Of a DNA stretch of 64,000 bases, positions 38,159 to 46,548 are shown in pieces. The notes beneath the pieces were generated by a model. The model had not been told where the DNA came from, searched no databases, and saw only the letters and a program-made list of their open reading frames with translations. The stretch's first letter is position 1. Each line of letters starts with the position of its first letter. Origin of the DNA: Woeseia sp034521225 (GTDB lineage: Bacteria; Pseudomonadota; Gammaproteobacteria; Steroidobacterales; Woeseiaceae); NCBI GenBank assembly GCA_034521225.1, contig JAXHMR010000020.1:1-64000 (forward strand). Direction: 5' to 3'. A program made the position numbers and the translations under genes.

Positions 38159-38813
38159 CGGCGCGATCTTTGGCGTTTTGCCTGCTGCTTGCCGCGCCGT
38201 TCGCGGCAGTCGCCCAGCACGAGCATCACGATCATGCGATGCATATGGACCAGGGTGGCGTTGTCATGAATGCCAACACGGACCGGCTGCCGCGCGGTTG
38301 CGAGCAGATCAGTGGTGATCACGAATTCACGATTTTTGCAGGTAGCGCCTATGCCGGCGAACGGCCCGGTGTCATTTTCGGCATGAGCGAGCACGAAGTG
38401 CGTGTCCCGCCATGCAGCCGCCTGACGATTCATTTTGTCAACGAGGATGCCGTGCGGCACCAGTGGATGGTGCATGGCCTGCCGCGGTACCTGTACCGGC
38501 GGGCATGTTTCATATCGAGGCTATGGGCGGGCAGCGGCAATCCGGCACGTTCATCGTGCCACCGGAAGACCGCACCTATCTGATCCACTGCGACATGGCG
38601 CAGCACATGGAAAAGGGCATGCGTGGCCAGCTTATCGTCGGTGGCGGCAGCGGCACGCTCTGGGGCGTCACCGGCATCAGTGATGCCTTCTACCGGTCAT
38701 CCTACCTGCCGTCGACGGCCGCAGCGCTGGTCGCGGCGCTGGCGGTCATCGCGTTTGCTGTGACGATGGGGTGGAAAGCGTGGCGGCTACGCCGGGCCGG
38801 GCCAGGCCACTGA
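38155..38813 (+). CDS. Membrane-anchored cupredoxin with His-rich N-terminus (one frame break)
   Basis: About 219 residues after repair. Signal peptide SLAFCLLLAAPFAAVAQ, a metal-binding-looking HEHHDHAMHMDQ segment, then a cupredoxin fold with ligand His in HQWMVHGLP and Cys-His-Met in LIHCDMAQHMEKGM, and a C-terminal helix AAALVAALAVIAFAVTMGW. The frame changes near 38500 where CCC is read as CC; adding one C yields RYLYPAGMFHIEAM. It starts inside the stop of the oxidase (ATGA). Probably shuttles electrons from or to the oxidase, or supplies copper. Confidence 0.83.
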
Positions 38814-38898
38814 ACGCGGCTCAAGACCAGGAGTCTGCGCACGGCTCCGACGCTGACATTACACGTTACACTGAAAGCTTCGGCAAACAGGGGATTCC

Positions 38899-39819
38899 AT
38901 GCGTGTTGCACTAATTGGTGGTACCGGTTTCGTTGGCAGCTACATAGTCGATGCCTTGCTGGATGCCGGTCATGAGCCGGTCCTGCTGGTTCGGCCCGGC
39001 AGCGAGCACAGGATTCGTGATGCCGGCCGCTGTCGCACTGTTGCCGGTGATCTCGGTGACGATGCCGCGATAGCCCGGCTGCTCGAAAACGCGGACGCGG
39101 CAATCTACCTCGTCGGGATACTGCGGGAGGATCCCGCGGCCGGAGTTACGTTCGAGGCAATGCAGTTCGAAGGTGCGCGGCGCTGCATCGATATAGCCGT
39201 CCGGCAGGATGTGCGGAAGTTTCTGCTGATGAGTGCCAATGGCGTGCGGGCGGATGGCACGCCGTACCAGTCCACCAAGTATCGTGCTGAGCAATATCTC
39301 AATAACAGCGGGCTCGACGGCACGGTATTCCGCCCGTCGGTCATTTGCGGCAACCCGCGCGGCGGCATGGAGTTTCTGACACAGCTGCGCGACCAGATGG
39401 TTCTTCCACCGCTGCCGGCCGTGTCGTTTTTCCGTGGCCTCTCACCCTCGGTGGGTGCTGCCCGCCTATCGCCAGTGCATGTCGCGGACGTTGCCCTGGC
39501 ATTCGTAGCTGCGCTCGACAACGACACCGCGGGCTTCGGTCCACACCTGCTCGGCGGACCGGAAGTCTGGACCTGGCCGGACACCATTCAGCACATCGCT
39601 CGCGTCTGCGGCCGCAACAAGTGGGTCGTGCCGGTACCGTCGATCATGGTCTATATGGCGGCGTTGCTGCTCGACCGCTTTGCGTGGTTCCCCGTAACCC
39701 GTGACCAGCTGACGATGCTGATGGCGGGCAATACCGTGGATGCTCCCGCCGGGTTCGAAACATTCGGGATTGCACCGCGGCGCCTTACAGATGACCGCCT
39801 CGCCTATCTCCGGCTCTAA
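38899..39819 (+). CDS. NAD(P)-binding epimerase-like protein (NDUFA9-like SDR)
   Basis: 306-residue atypical extended SDR. Rossmann motif LIGGTGFVGSYIV at the N-terminus, ADAAIYLVGILRED, then FLLMSANGVRADGTPYQSTKYRAEQ, where the active-site Tyr/Lys appears as YxxxK. C-terminal part VWTWPDTIQHIARVCGRNK. This group resembles the complex I assembly subunit NDUFA9 and sugar-nucleotide epimerases. ATG 38899 follows GGGGATT. A copy of the repeat D arm (about 38827-38840) lies upstream. Function uncertain. Confidence 0.8.
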   Translation: MRVALIGGTGFVGSYIVDALLDAGHEPVLLVRPGSEHRIRDAGRCRTVAGDLGDDAAIARLLENADAAIYLVGILREDPAAGVTFEAMQFEGARRCIDIAVRQDVRKFLLMSANGVRADGTPYQSTKYRAEQYLNNSGLDGTVFRPSVICGNPRGGMEFLTQLRDQMVLPPLPAVSFFRGLSPSVGAARLSPVHVADVALAFVAALDNDTAGFGPHLLGGPEVWTWPDTIQHIARVCGRNKWVVPVPSIMVYMAALLLDRFAWFPVTRDQLTMLMAGNTVDAPAGFETFGIAPRRLTDDRLAYLRL

Positions 39820-39871
39820 AATCTGTTGAAAAACAACTGCTTGCAGCTTGACAAATTGCCAAATAAATCGC

Positions 39872-39899
39872 TTGACTTCAAAGCAAATAAGATTATCTT
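39872..39899 (+). promoter_or_regulatory. Candidate promoter of the small-protein operon
   Basis: TTGACT and TATCTT spaced by 16 bases in a clearly AT-rich tract (39826-39905), 35 bases before the ATG at 39934. A second TTGACA occurs at about 39848. Composition contrasts strongly with the GC-rich surroundings, which supports a real promoter region even if the exact boxes are uncertain. Confidence 0.5.
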
Positions 39900-39933
39900 C
39901 ACGTCGAAAACCGTTCAATTCGTGGAGATCAGC

Positions 39934-40218
39934 ATGCCTTCACAAACTGGATTGACCCCAGAGCCGGAGTGGATTCCGGACGAAGCGGAGACGGAACTTG
40001 AGATGAGTGACGAAGACGATTTTGAATTTGACGAAGAAGCTGCCGATAACGAAGTGGCGGTTGTTGCGGACGTTGAACTGCGTCCTGCCGGCGACAGCAA
40101 TGTCCCTGTGTGGCGCCTGATCGAGATGTCGCGCGAGGACCGCTTTCTCAAACGGGAACTGGCGGATTTCGAAGATTACGATTCCTTTGAGATTACGCTG
40201 ACGATTACGCCGGCGTAA
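39934..40218 (+). CDS. Acidic 94-residue protein of unknown function
   Basis: Very acidic first half (EPEWIPDEAETELEMSDEDD then FEFDEEAADNE), then VAVVADVELRP and a helical VPVWRLIEMSREDRFLKREL with DFEDYD behind it. The end slightly resembles short proteins with an R-x-IE-x-RL-x-EL pattern such as the PA3496 family, but this is tentative. ATG 39934 with GGAG upstream. First gene of a two-gene unit with its own promoter and a strong terminator, which argues that it is really expressed. Confidence 0.65.
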   Translation: MPSQTGLTPEPEWIPDEAETELEMSDEDDFEFDEEAADNEVAVVADVELRPAGDSNVPVWRLIEMSREDRFLKRELADFEDYDSFEITLTITPA

Positions 40219-40269
40219 CGCATTAGTCCGGCTGTTCGGCCGGACCAGAACTCCGGAGGAGATACTGGC

Positions 40270-40470
40270 GTGAGTACAAGGCACTTCCGCACCGATATTG
40301 ACGATGTCGATGACGCGATGTTCGACGTGCTGGACAGCCGCTTCTGCAAGGTTGCGATGCATGGCCAGCGGCATGAACCGCTGCGTCACCGGCGCCGCCA
40401 CGACCAGCCCGACACGGCCGGTTCGGCGCACAAGGTCAAGCGTGTGCGGGAACGCGACCTTTACGAATAG
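40270..40470 (+). CDS. Basic 66-residue protein of unknown function
   Basis: GTG start behind an excellent GGAGGAG. Sequence begins with DIDDVDDAMFDVLDSRF and becomes strongly basic with many histidines (HGQRHEPLRHRRRHDQ) and ends KVKRVRERDLYE. Possibly nucleic-acid or metal binding; no family recognised. It follows the acidic protein by 51 bases and precedes a textbook terminator. The opposite charge of the two products is notable. Confidence 0.6.
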   Translation: MSTRHFRTDIDDVDDAMFDVLDSRFCKVAMHGQRHEPLRHRRRHDQPDTAGSAHKVKRVRERDLYE

Positions 40471-40484
40471 GCGCGCGTGAGCAC

Positions 40485-40514
40485 AACGGCGCAACCTTCG
40501 GGTTGCGCCGTTTT
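40485..40514 (+). terminator. Rho-independent terminator
   Basis: Perfect 12-bp stem AACGGCGCAACC / GGTTGCGCCGTT with a TTCG tetraloop, followed by a short T-run, 15 bases after the 66-residue gene. Confidence 0.88.
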
Positions 40515-40518
40515 GCGG

Positions 40519-40577
40519 CCAGGAGTCTGCGCGGTAGAAGCCGGACGGGCTACGGCTTCTACCGCGCAGACTCCTGG
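40519..40577. repeat. Repeat family D, perfect palindrome
   Basis: 25-bp arms, starting CCAGGAGTCTGCGCGGTAG and ending in the exact inverse, with nine bases between. Single arms of the same sequence occur at 2006, 3321, about 38827 and, diverged, about 30969. It sits between the terminator and the convergent peroxiredoxin-like gene. Confidence 0.88.
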
Positions 40578-40601
40578 GGTTGTTCCGGCCATCGCACCGC
40601 C

Positions 40602-41180
40602 TCAGGCAAACCACTCCGGCGCATTGCCGGGCTTCCACTTGATATTGCAACCAATGCTCGGCTTGTGCGGTTCGGCCACTTTCTCACCGCGCAACGTTGT
40701 ATCGAGTGCGTTCCTGAGATCGGCACCGCTCACAGGCTGGTCGTTCGACGGACGGCTGTCATCGAGTTGTCCGCGGTACGTCAGCCTGAGATTGTCGTCG
40801 AAGACGAAAAAGTCCGGCGTGCATGCCGCCTGGTACGCCTTTGCGACGGACTGGTCGGCATCGATCAGGTAGGGGAAGCGGTATCCGTGTGCGGCCGCCT
40901 CGTCTTTCATGGGTTGGGGGCCGTCGTCGGGATAGTTTTCCGCGTCATTGCTGTTGATGGCAAAGATGGCTACGTTGCGGCTGCCGTAATCACGGCCAAG
41001 CGCGGCAAGTTCCTGCCGCACGTGCTTGACGAACGGACAGTGATTGCAAATAAACATCACTAGCACGGCATCGGCGTCTGCGCGGTCTGACAGGGAATGC
41101 AGGGTCCCGTCCGGGTCCGGCAGCGAAAACGCCGGTGCCCTGGTGCCGAGTTCAAGCATGCGCGATTCTGTTCGGGCCAT
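40602..41180 (-). CDS. Thioredoxin-fold peroxiredoxin-like protein
   Basis: 192 residues of the AhpC/TSA-like group. PAFSLPDPDGTLHSLSD, the active-site region VLVMFICNHCPFVKHVRQEL with one cysteine in the NHCPFV motif, IFAINSNDAENYPDDGP, CTPDFFVFDDNLRLTYRGQ and a terminal IGCNIKWK cysteine. The NHCPFVKH form is typical of the bacterial PRX-like-1 family. ATG 41180 follows GGAGGA. The MFS gene lies 32 bases upstream on the same strand. Confidence 0.85.
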   Translation of the reverse strand: MARTESRMLELGTRAPAFSLPDPDGTLHSLSDRADADAVLVMFICNHCPFVKHVRQELAALGRDYGSRNVAIFAINSNDAENYPDDGPQPMKDEAAAHGYRFPYLIDADQSVAKAYQAACTPDFFVFDDNLRLTYRGQLDDSRPSNDQPVSGADLRNALDTTLRGEKVAEPHKPSIGCNIKWKPGNAPEWFA

Positions 41181-41212
41181 CTGTCCTCCTCTGGTGCAGG
41201 CCTGGGCAGGCT

Positions 41213-42433
41213 TCAGTGCGGGTCAGCGTCATGCCGGCGGCGTGACGCACCTCTCGACTGCAGTATTATCAAAAAAACGAGCACAGTGCAGGTCACGCCG
41301 GTCAGCAGCGTCACCCGCTGCAGCCCGTAAAGACTGGCCAGCGACCCGATCAGCAGGCCTCCGAGCGCGGTGCCGCCGAAGGCAATCACGCCCCAGAAAC
41401 TGCTGACGCGGCCGCGCAAGCGGTCCTCGACGATCGTTTGCAGCAGGATCTGTGAGCCTACGCCGGTGATCGACAGCATGAAGCCGAGCATTGCGACGAC
41501 GGCGACGGACAGCCAGAACGCATCACTTGAGCCCAACAGCATCAGCAGCACGCCGCCTGCCAGGACGCCGCCGGCGACGATCTGCAGCCTGAGCCAGGCC
41601 GTGCCGCGCATCAGGATCAGGCCGGCGAGTATCGCACCGGCACCGATGGCCGAGGTAAGAATGGCGAGTCCCGCGCTGCCACGCGCAAAGACGGCATCGG
41701 CAAATGCCGGCAGCATTTCGAGCGGCCCTCGTCCGAGTACCGATGCCACGGCGATGATCGCGAGCAGCGGCCGGATTTCACGATGCGTGAATGCATAACG
41801 CATGCCCTCCGTCATCTCGCGCCAGACGTCGTTACGCGGCTCGCGGTCGTAGCAAGTTGGATTCAGCTTGACGACAAGCAGTGCGGAGAGAATCGCGACG
41901 TATGACAGTGCGTTGAACGCGAAAGCGGACGATACGCCCAGCGTTGCAATCAGGAGACCGGAGATAGCCGGCCCGACAAACCGTGACAGGTTAAACGAGA
42001 TCGAGTTGGTCGCCAGTGCGCTTTGCAGCTGAACCCTCGTCACGAGATTCGGCACCAGTGACATTCGCACCGGCATATGGGCACCATCCAGCGTGCCTTG
42101 CATCAGGGCCAGCAGGCACAGGACATAGATGTCCGTCTTGCCAAGCATCGTCAGCAGCGCCAGCACGGACATGTTGAGTGTGCTGAGCGAGTTGATCAGC
42201 AGCGATGCGGCGCGGCGGTCGAAGCGGTCGGCCAGCACACCGAAGATCGGCCCGAACAGTACCGCCGGCGCAAACTGCGTAAACGCCACGGCACCGACCC
42301 AGAACTCGGATTCCGTTAGTTGCCACGCGAGCCAGCCGAGTGCGACCCGGTAGACCCACAACCCGTGCAATGACACGGTATTGCCGATGAAGTAGATCAG
42401 GTAGTTGCGATTGCGTAGGGCTGCAGTCTGCAT
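41213..42433 (-). CDS. Major facilitator superfamily exporter (EntS-like)
   Basis: 406 residues, about 12 helices. MFS-3 pattern: NYLIYFIGNTVSLHGLWVYRVALGW at the start, motif A GPIFGVLADRFDRRAA, ALMQGTLDGAHMPVRMSLVPNLV and the second-half FMLSITGVGSQILLQTIVEDRLRGRVSSFWG. Resembles exporters of enterobactin or drugs. It lies between a Tat-type PLP enzyme upstream and a peroxiredoxin-like gene downstream on the same strand. Substrate unknown. Confidence 0.85.
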   Translation of the reverse strand: MQTAALRNRNYLIYFIGNTVSLHGLWVYRVALGWLAWQLTESEFWVGAVAFTQFAPAVLFGPIFGVLADRFDRRAASLLINSLSTLNMSVLALLTMLGKTDIYVLCLLALMQGTLDGAHMPVRMSLVPNLVTRVQLQSALATNSISFNLSRFVGPAISGLLIATLGVSSAFAFNALSYVAILSALLVVKLNPTCYDREPRNDVWREMTEGMRYAFTHREIRPLLAIIAVASVLGRGPLEMLPAFADAVFARGSAGLAILTSAIGAGAILAGLILMRGTAWLRLQIVAGGVLAGGVLLMLLGSSDAFWLSVAVVAMLGFMLSITGVGSQILLQTIVEDRLRGRVSSFWGVIAFGGTALGGLLIGSLASLYGLQRVTLLTGVTCTVLVFLIILQSRGASRRRHDADPH

Positions 42434-42521
42434 GACGCTGGTCAGGGGAACATTGAGCGGATGCCGACGGTATCAAGCATCGCGGTACGCGGGCGGGCGC
42501 ACCGTGCCTCGGCGATGGATG

Positions 42522-43766
42522 TCAGGCGGCGGCGAGTTTATGCCGTTCACGGGCAATGGCCGCGGCGACCCGGCCGGTATGCTCGGCGGTGTTATAGATA
42601 TGCGGCGACATTCTCAGGCCGCCGACCGCCGCCGTGATCACGCCGGAGCGCTCAAGTATCTGTTGGGGCAGCTCCCGCAAGAACTCCGGTCTGGCGGCCA
42701 GGATGACGACATTGCTCGTGAAGTCCGGATGCTTGCTTGAAATAAATGGCAGCTCGTAGTCGGTCAACGCGGCGCGCAATTCGTCGGCAACGGCAGTGGC
42801 TCGCTGTTGCACGCCAGCCGGTGTCAGCGCATCGTGGAAGGCGACGGTTTCGGCCAGGGCCGCGATCGCCGCGTCATCGCGCTGTCCGAGCGCTTCGAAT
42901 TTACGGGCACCGGCAACGGCCGGCGCGACCTCGTTGCCCCACGGAATGCTGACGACTGTCGCCGACAGATCCGCGATACGCGCCTCACGCACGTACAACA
43001 GTCCGGTCTCGCGCGGACCCATAAACCATTTGTGCGAGCTGCCGCTGAAACTGTCGCAGTCGAGTTCGCGGAGATTGACATCGCGCGAACCCCAGGTCTG
43101 CGCGCCGTCGACATGAATGAAGATATCCTCGCGCCGCTGCCGCAACGCCGAGCAGATCTCGGTCGCCGGCAGGCGAAAGCCGGTTACATTGGAGATATGT
43201 GTAAAGGACACGACGCGGGTCTTCGAACTCAAGGCGCCCGCGACCTGTTTGACAGCCTCATCGACGGAGGCCGTGTCGACCGGTACCGCGAAGCGGCGCA
43301 CCGAAAACCCATCGCGCTTCGCCCGCACGTCCCACGCGAGCGAGTTGGACGGGTGGTTCTGGTCCCACAGCAGCACCTCGTCACCGGCTGCAAGCGGCAC
43401 GCCCTGAACGATAATGCTGTTGGCTTCGGACGTGTTGCGGACGATCGCGAGTTCGTCCGGGTTTACCCCGAGCTGTCGTGCAATGCCGTCACGCGCGGAC
43501 TCCTTCAGACTCTCGATGCGGCCGCGATTGGCTGCGCTCATGTCCCTTTGTAATTCCTCGGTAAAGTGCGCGACAGCATCGCCAATGGCGCCGGGCATCG
43601 GGCAGAGGTTGGCCGCGTTCATCGGCACGCGGTCGTCTGTAAACCGGAACGCCGTCGCCGGGGACGGGCCGGTAGCGTCGGCCACGGCGGTTCGCCAGCC
43701 GCCGGCCGTGCCGGCAAGTGACAGGGCGCCCACGGATTTCAGGAAATCACGGCGTGCAAGGGTCAT
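42522..43766 (-). CDS. Tat-signal class V aminotransferase-fold PLP enzyme
   Basis: 414 residues. Opens with ARRDFLKSVGALSLAG, a clear twin-arginine leader, so a folded PLP enzyme is likely exported. Fold-type I motifs: VRNTSEANSIIVQGV, WDQNHPSNSLAW, FTHISNVTGFRLP, HVDGAQTWGS with the PLP Asp, and the Schiff-base Lys in GSSHKWFMGP (about residue 244). The family includes isopenicillin-N epimerase-like and cysteine-desulfurase-like enzymes. Exported PLP enzymes are uncommon. It diverges from a GntR regulator gene, which may control it. Confidence 0.87.
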   Translation of the reverse strand: MTLARRDFLKSVGALSLAGTAGGWRTAVADATGPSPATAFRFTDDRVPMNAANLCPMPGAIGDAVAHFTEELQRDMSAANRGRIESLKESARDGIARQLGVNPDELAIVRNTSEANSIIVQGVPLAAGDEVLLWDQNHPSNSLAWDVRAKRDGFSVRRFAVPVDTASVDEAVKQVAGALSSKTRVVSFTHISNVTGFRLPATEICSALRQRREDIFIHVDGAQTWGSRDVNLRELDCDSFSGSSHKWFMGPRETGLLYVREARIADLSATVVSIPWGNEVAPAVAGARKFEALGQRDDAAIAALAETVAFHDALTPAGVQQRATAVADELRAALTDYELPFISSKHPDFTSNVVILAARPEFLRELPQQILERSGVITAAVGGLRMSPHIYNTAEHTGRVAAAIARERHKLAAA

Positions 43767-43833
43767 GACGGAGTCCTTATGTCGATGGTCAGGGGCGCGT
43801 GAGGTCGTTCGGCGACGCTGGAATAAGTCTAAT

Positions 43834-43849
43834 ATTGATAATATACAAT
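43834..43849. promoter_or_regulatory. Possible operator/promoter region of the divergent pair
   Basis: ATTGATAATATACAAT is an imperfect palindrome in an AT-rich patch between the Tat-type PLP enzyme gene (minus) and the GntR gene (plus). FCD-type GntR regulators bind short inverted repeats in such places. The assignment is based on position and symmetry only. Confidence 0.3.
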
Positions 43850-43989
43850 TGCCATTGCTACCATGCCGTGGAACGTGCGGACATCGCAGCCGCCGTTTTT
43901 CAGCCGATACACACTATATACGGGCGAAGAGTACTACAGGCACAACGCGGCAGCGGGCCGCGGCCGGGTTGTTAACGTGGAGCATTGCA

Positions 43990-44679
43990 TTGGCCGTCAA
44001 CGTAACGGATTTCCGACCGCTGCGTGGCATGACGATCTCGAGCCAGATCGTCGGCCGGATTCGCAATGCGCTGTTCGCCGGAGAGCTTTCGACGGGTGAC
44101 GTGCTCGGTTCGGAAGCGGATCTCGTCAAGCAGTTTGGCGTCAGCCGCATGAGCGTGCGGGATGCATTGCGCAGCCTCGAGGCCATGGGCATCGTCGAGA
44201 TCCGGATGGGCGCCAAGGGCGGCGCCACCATCGCGGCCGGCAGCAGCGATCGTTTCGCGGACGCGCTGGCGATTCAACTGGTGCTGCTGGGCGTGACCCG
44301 CGATGAAATTCTGCAGGCACGTGCAGCACTGGAAAGCATGACGGCGGCGCTCGCGGCGGCGCACGCAAGCGAGAGCGACCTCGCATCGATGCGCGAATTA
44401 CTGGACGAAGCCGGCCACCACCTGGATGATCCAGAGCGCTCGGCCGCGCTTGGCGAGAAATTCCACATGGCGGTGGCGCGCGCCGCCGGCAATGCCGTGC
44501 TGATTGCGCAGATGAAGGCCATGCGCGAGGTCCTGTGCCGCCAGGCAGCGCCGCTGGACCGATCGCGAGCAAAGCGCATGCTGGAAATACATACTGAACT
44601 CTACGAGCTGATTGCAGCGGGCGATGTCGAGCGGGCACGAAGCAGCATGGAGTCCCATGTCCGGCAATGGATCAGCTGA
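43990..44679 (+). CDS. GntR-family regulator with FCD domain
   Basis: 229 residues from a TTG start placed by GGAG seven bases upstream; an internal ATG at 44029 is an alternative. N-terminal winged helix (IVGRIRNALFAGELSTGDVL, SEADLVKQFGVSRMSVRDAL, RSLEAMGIVEIRMGAKGGA), then an all-helical FCD ligand domain with FHMAVARAAGN and HTELYELIAAGDVERARSSM supplying metal-binding His residues. FCD regulators usually sense small carboxylic acids. The FAH-type hydrolase follows 38 bases later and is probably co-transcribed and controlled. Confidence 0.88.
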   Translation: MAVNVTDFRPLRGMTISSQIVGRIRNALFAGELSTGDVLGSEADLVKQFGVSRMSVRDALRSLEAMGIVEIRMGAKGGATIAAGSSDRFADALAIQLVLLGVTRDEILQARAALESMTAALAAAHASESDLASMRELLDEAGHHLDDPERSAALGEKFHMAVARAAGNAVLIAQMKAMREVLCRQAAPLDRSRAKRMLEIHTELYELIAAGDVERARSSMESHVRQWIS

Positions 44680-44717
44680 CGAATTTCGCGTTCGCGTGCC
44701 ACGGAGGCTAAACCCCC

Positions 44718-45396
44718 ATGTTTACGATTGACTATCCGGCGCTTGCCGTTGCCGGCAGCACGGAGCGCTTTCCCGTGCACCGGATTTATTGTGTCGGCCA
44801 GAATTACGCGGCGCACGCGCGCGAAATGGGCAACGACCCCGACCGTGAAACACCGGTCTGGTTTACCAAGGTTGCCGATTCAGTCGTGCCCGGCGGCGGC
44901 AAGGTCATGTACCCGCCGCGAACAAACAATCTCCATCACGAGGTAGAGTTGGTCGTCGCATTGCACGCCGGCGGACGCAATCTCACGCCGGTTGCTGCAC
45001 GTGAACTCGTATTCGGCTATGCCGTCGGCATCGACCTGACGCGCCGTGACCTGCAGGCGGAATCCCGCAAGGCCGGACGGCCGTCGGGATACAGCCAAGA
45101 GCTTCGAACAGGCGGCGCCGGTTAGTGCCATTCATCGCGCTGCCGATATCGGGCATCCGGATTCCGGCCGCATCTGGCTTGCTGTCAACGATGTGCCGCG
45201 GCAGGAAGGCGATCTCAGCGATCTCATCTGGCCCGTCGCCGAAGCGCTGGCCGAACTGTCGACGCTGTTTACGCTGGCCCCGGGTGACCTGTTGTTCACC
45301 GGTACACCGTCCGGCGTCGGCAGCATCGAGGCAGGTGACCGCGTTACCTGCGGTATCGACGGTATCGACGAACTGACGATCGAGATAACCTCATGA
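44718..45396 (+). CDS. Fumarylacetoacetate hydrolase family protein (one frame break)
   Basis: About 225 residues after repair. FAH-fold motifs: HRIYCVGQNYAAHAREMG, PVWFTKVADSVV, HHEVELVVALH with metal-binding acidic residues, FGYAVGIDLTRRDLQ, AVNDVPRQEGDLSDLIWPV and LLFTGTPSGVGSIEAGD. Near 45080 removing one C turns GRPSG into the canonical GRPWDTAK. Members hydrolyse fumarylpyruvate or decarboxylate keto acids in aromatic or amino acid breakdown. The stop TGA lies in a repeat A end that also supplies the stop of the convergent hydrolase gene. Confidence 0.85.
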
Positions 45397-45410
45397 ATAA
45401 TCCGGGCTAG
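45391..45410. repeat. Repeat A end shared by two stop codons
   Basis: TCATGAATAATCCGGGCTAG is one terminal arm of repeat A. Its TCATGA palindrome contains TGA on both strands and terminates the FAH gene (plus) and the alpha/beta hydrolase gene (minus). Confidence 0.75.
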
Positions 45411-46365
45411 CGGCAGGGCCCGGCCCAAACGACAGTTCCTCGTCCGCGATGCCGAGCAGCGTGTCGATAATGTCGCGCCGGCCTGGCCGTACGTGCCGGC
45501 CTTCGGTCCAGCGCAGGACTTTCGGCATGCGCGCCGCGTCGTAGAGGGCGTCGGTTTCGCCCGCCGGCACCCGTTCGTCGGCGCGGGCACCGACGATCAG
45601 TACAGGACGCGGCGACATCATCGATACGTGCGCCGCGGTATCGTGCAGCGGACCGTAGACGATCCAGTTCAGGACACTTGCGGCGGCGCCTTGCAGCCAT
45701 CCGAGGTCGATTTCCCGCCCGAGGTTCTCGGCAATCCACGCGCGATTGTCCGCGGCACCGTGCACCAGCATCAGGGCTTGAATGCGTTCATCGCGGGCCG
45801 CGGCGGTCGCCGCAAAAGGCACACCGAGGCTGACGCCGGCAAGCGTGAGCCTGCCGCGGTCTGCCCAGTCCTGTTCGTGTATCCAGTCGGTGGCGAGCCA
45901 GATCGCCGGGGCTGCGTCGAAGAATGCGTTGCGCACAATTGGCAACGCCGCGAGTGTGCCGAGCGTGCCACGGGGATCGACCGGTTTCGAAACCGGGTAA
46001 TCGAGTGCGATGATGGCCCGTTCGCCGACCTCATCGAACAATGCGACGGCCTCACTGCCAGTTCGGTGGCCGCCCAGCAGCATCAGTACCGGCAGTTTGT
46101 TGTCGTGCTGCGTCGGGCGCAGGACGCGCACGGTGACCTCGAGTCCGGAATCGGATGCAAGGCGGACCCGCTCGGCGATGATCGCCGGGTCTGACTTGAG
46201 TGTCTCGTGTGTCGCCGTGACAAGGTCGCCCTGCCGTGCCCGCAATCGGTCGCTGTGGTCGCGGTTCGCGTCCCACTGCAGCCAGACGAGGGCCACACCG
46301 GTGGCTGCACCGACACCCAGCAGTAAAACGGCGAAACCCTTTGCCAATTTTTTCAGTACCTGCAC
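45391..46365 (-). CDS. Membrane-anchored or secreted alpha/beta hydrolase
   Basis: 324 residues. N-terminal helix KKLAKGFAVLLLGVGAATGVALVWL as anchor or signal. Hydrolase core: VLMLLGGHRTGSEAVALFDE, nucleophile elbow LAGVSLGVPFA (G-x-S-x-G), VLIVGARADERVP with the acid, and EGRHVRPGRR with the likely catalytic His. The last residues (SPDYS) and stop are read from the repeat A arm. Start ATG 46365. Substrate unknown; carboxylesterase or peptidase activity is possible. Confidence 0.78.
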   Translation of the reverse strand: MQVLKKLAKGFAVLLLGVGAATGVALVWLQWDANRDHSDRLRARQGDLVTATHETLKSDPAIIAERVRLASDSGLEVTVRVLRPTQHDNKLPVLMLLGGHRTGSEAVALFDEVGERAIIALDYPVSKPVDPRGTLGTLAALPIVRNAFFDAAPAIWLATDWIHEQDWADRGRLTLAGVSLGVPFAATAAARDERIQALMLVHGAADNRAWIAENLGREIDLGWLQGAAASVLNWIVYGPLHDTAAHVSMMSPRPVLIVGARADERVPAGETDALYDAARMPKVLRWTEGRHVRPGRRDIIDTLLGIADEELSFGPGPAASPDYS

Positions 46366-46548
46366 GTGCTGTCTCTCCGCAATCCGCTCTTTCGGCTACT
46401 GCCATCCGGCCGTAGCGCCGCTGCGGCCGCCAGCGGTTCAGTTTGCAAACGGCGGGCCGGGCGCATCAAGGGCCTGCTTGCCGGCGCCGTGTCGATTTTC
46501 ACACGGCACTGGGTTAACGTTCCGCAGTTACAGACACCGGGAGCAGCA

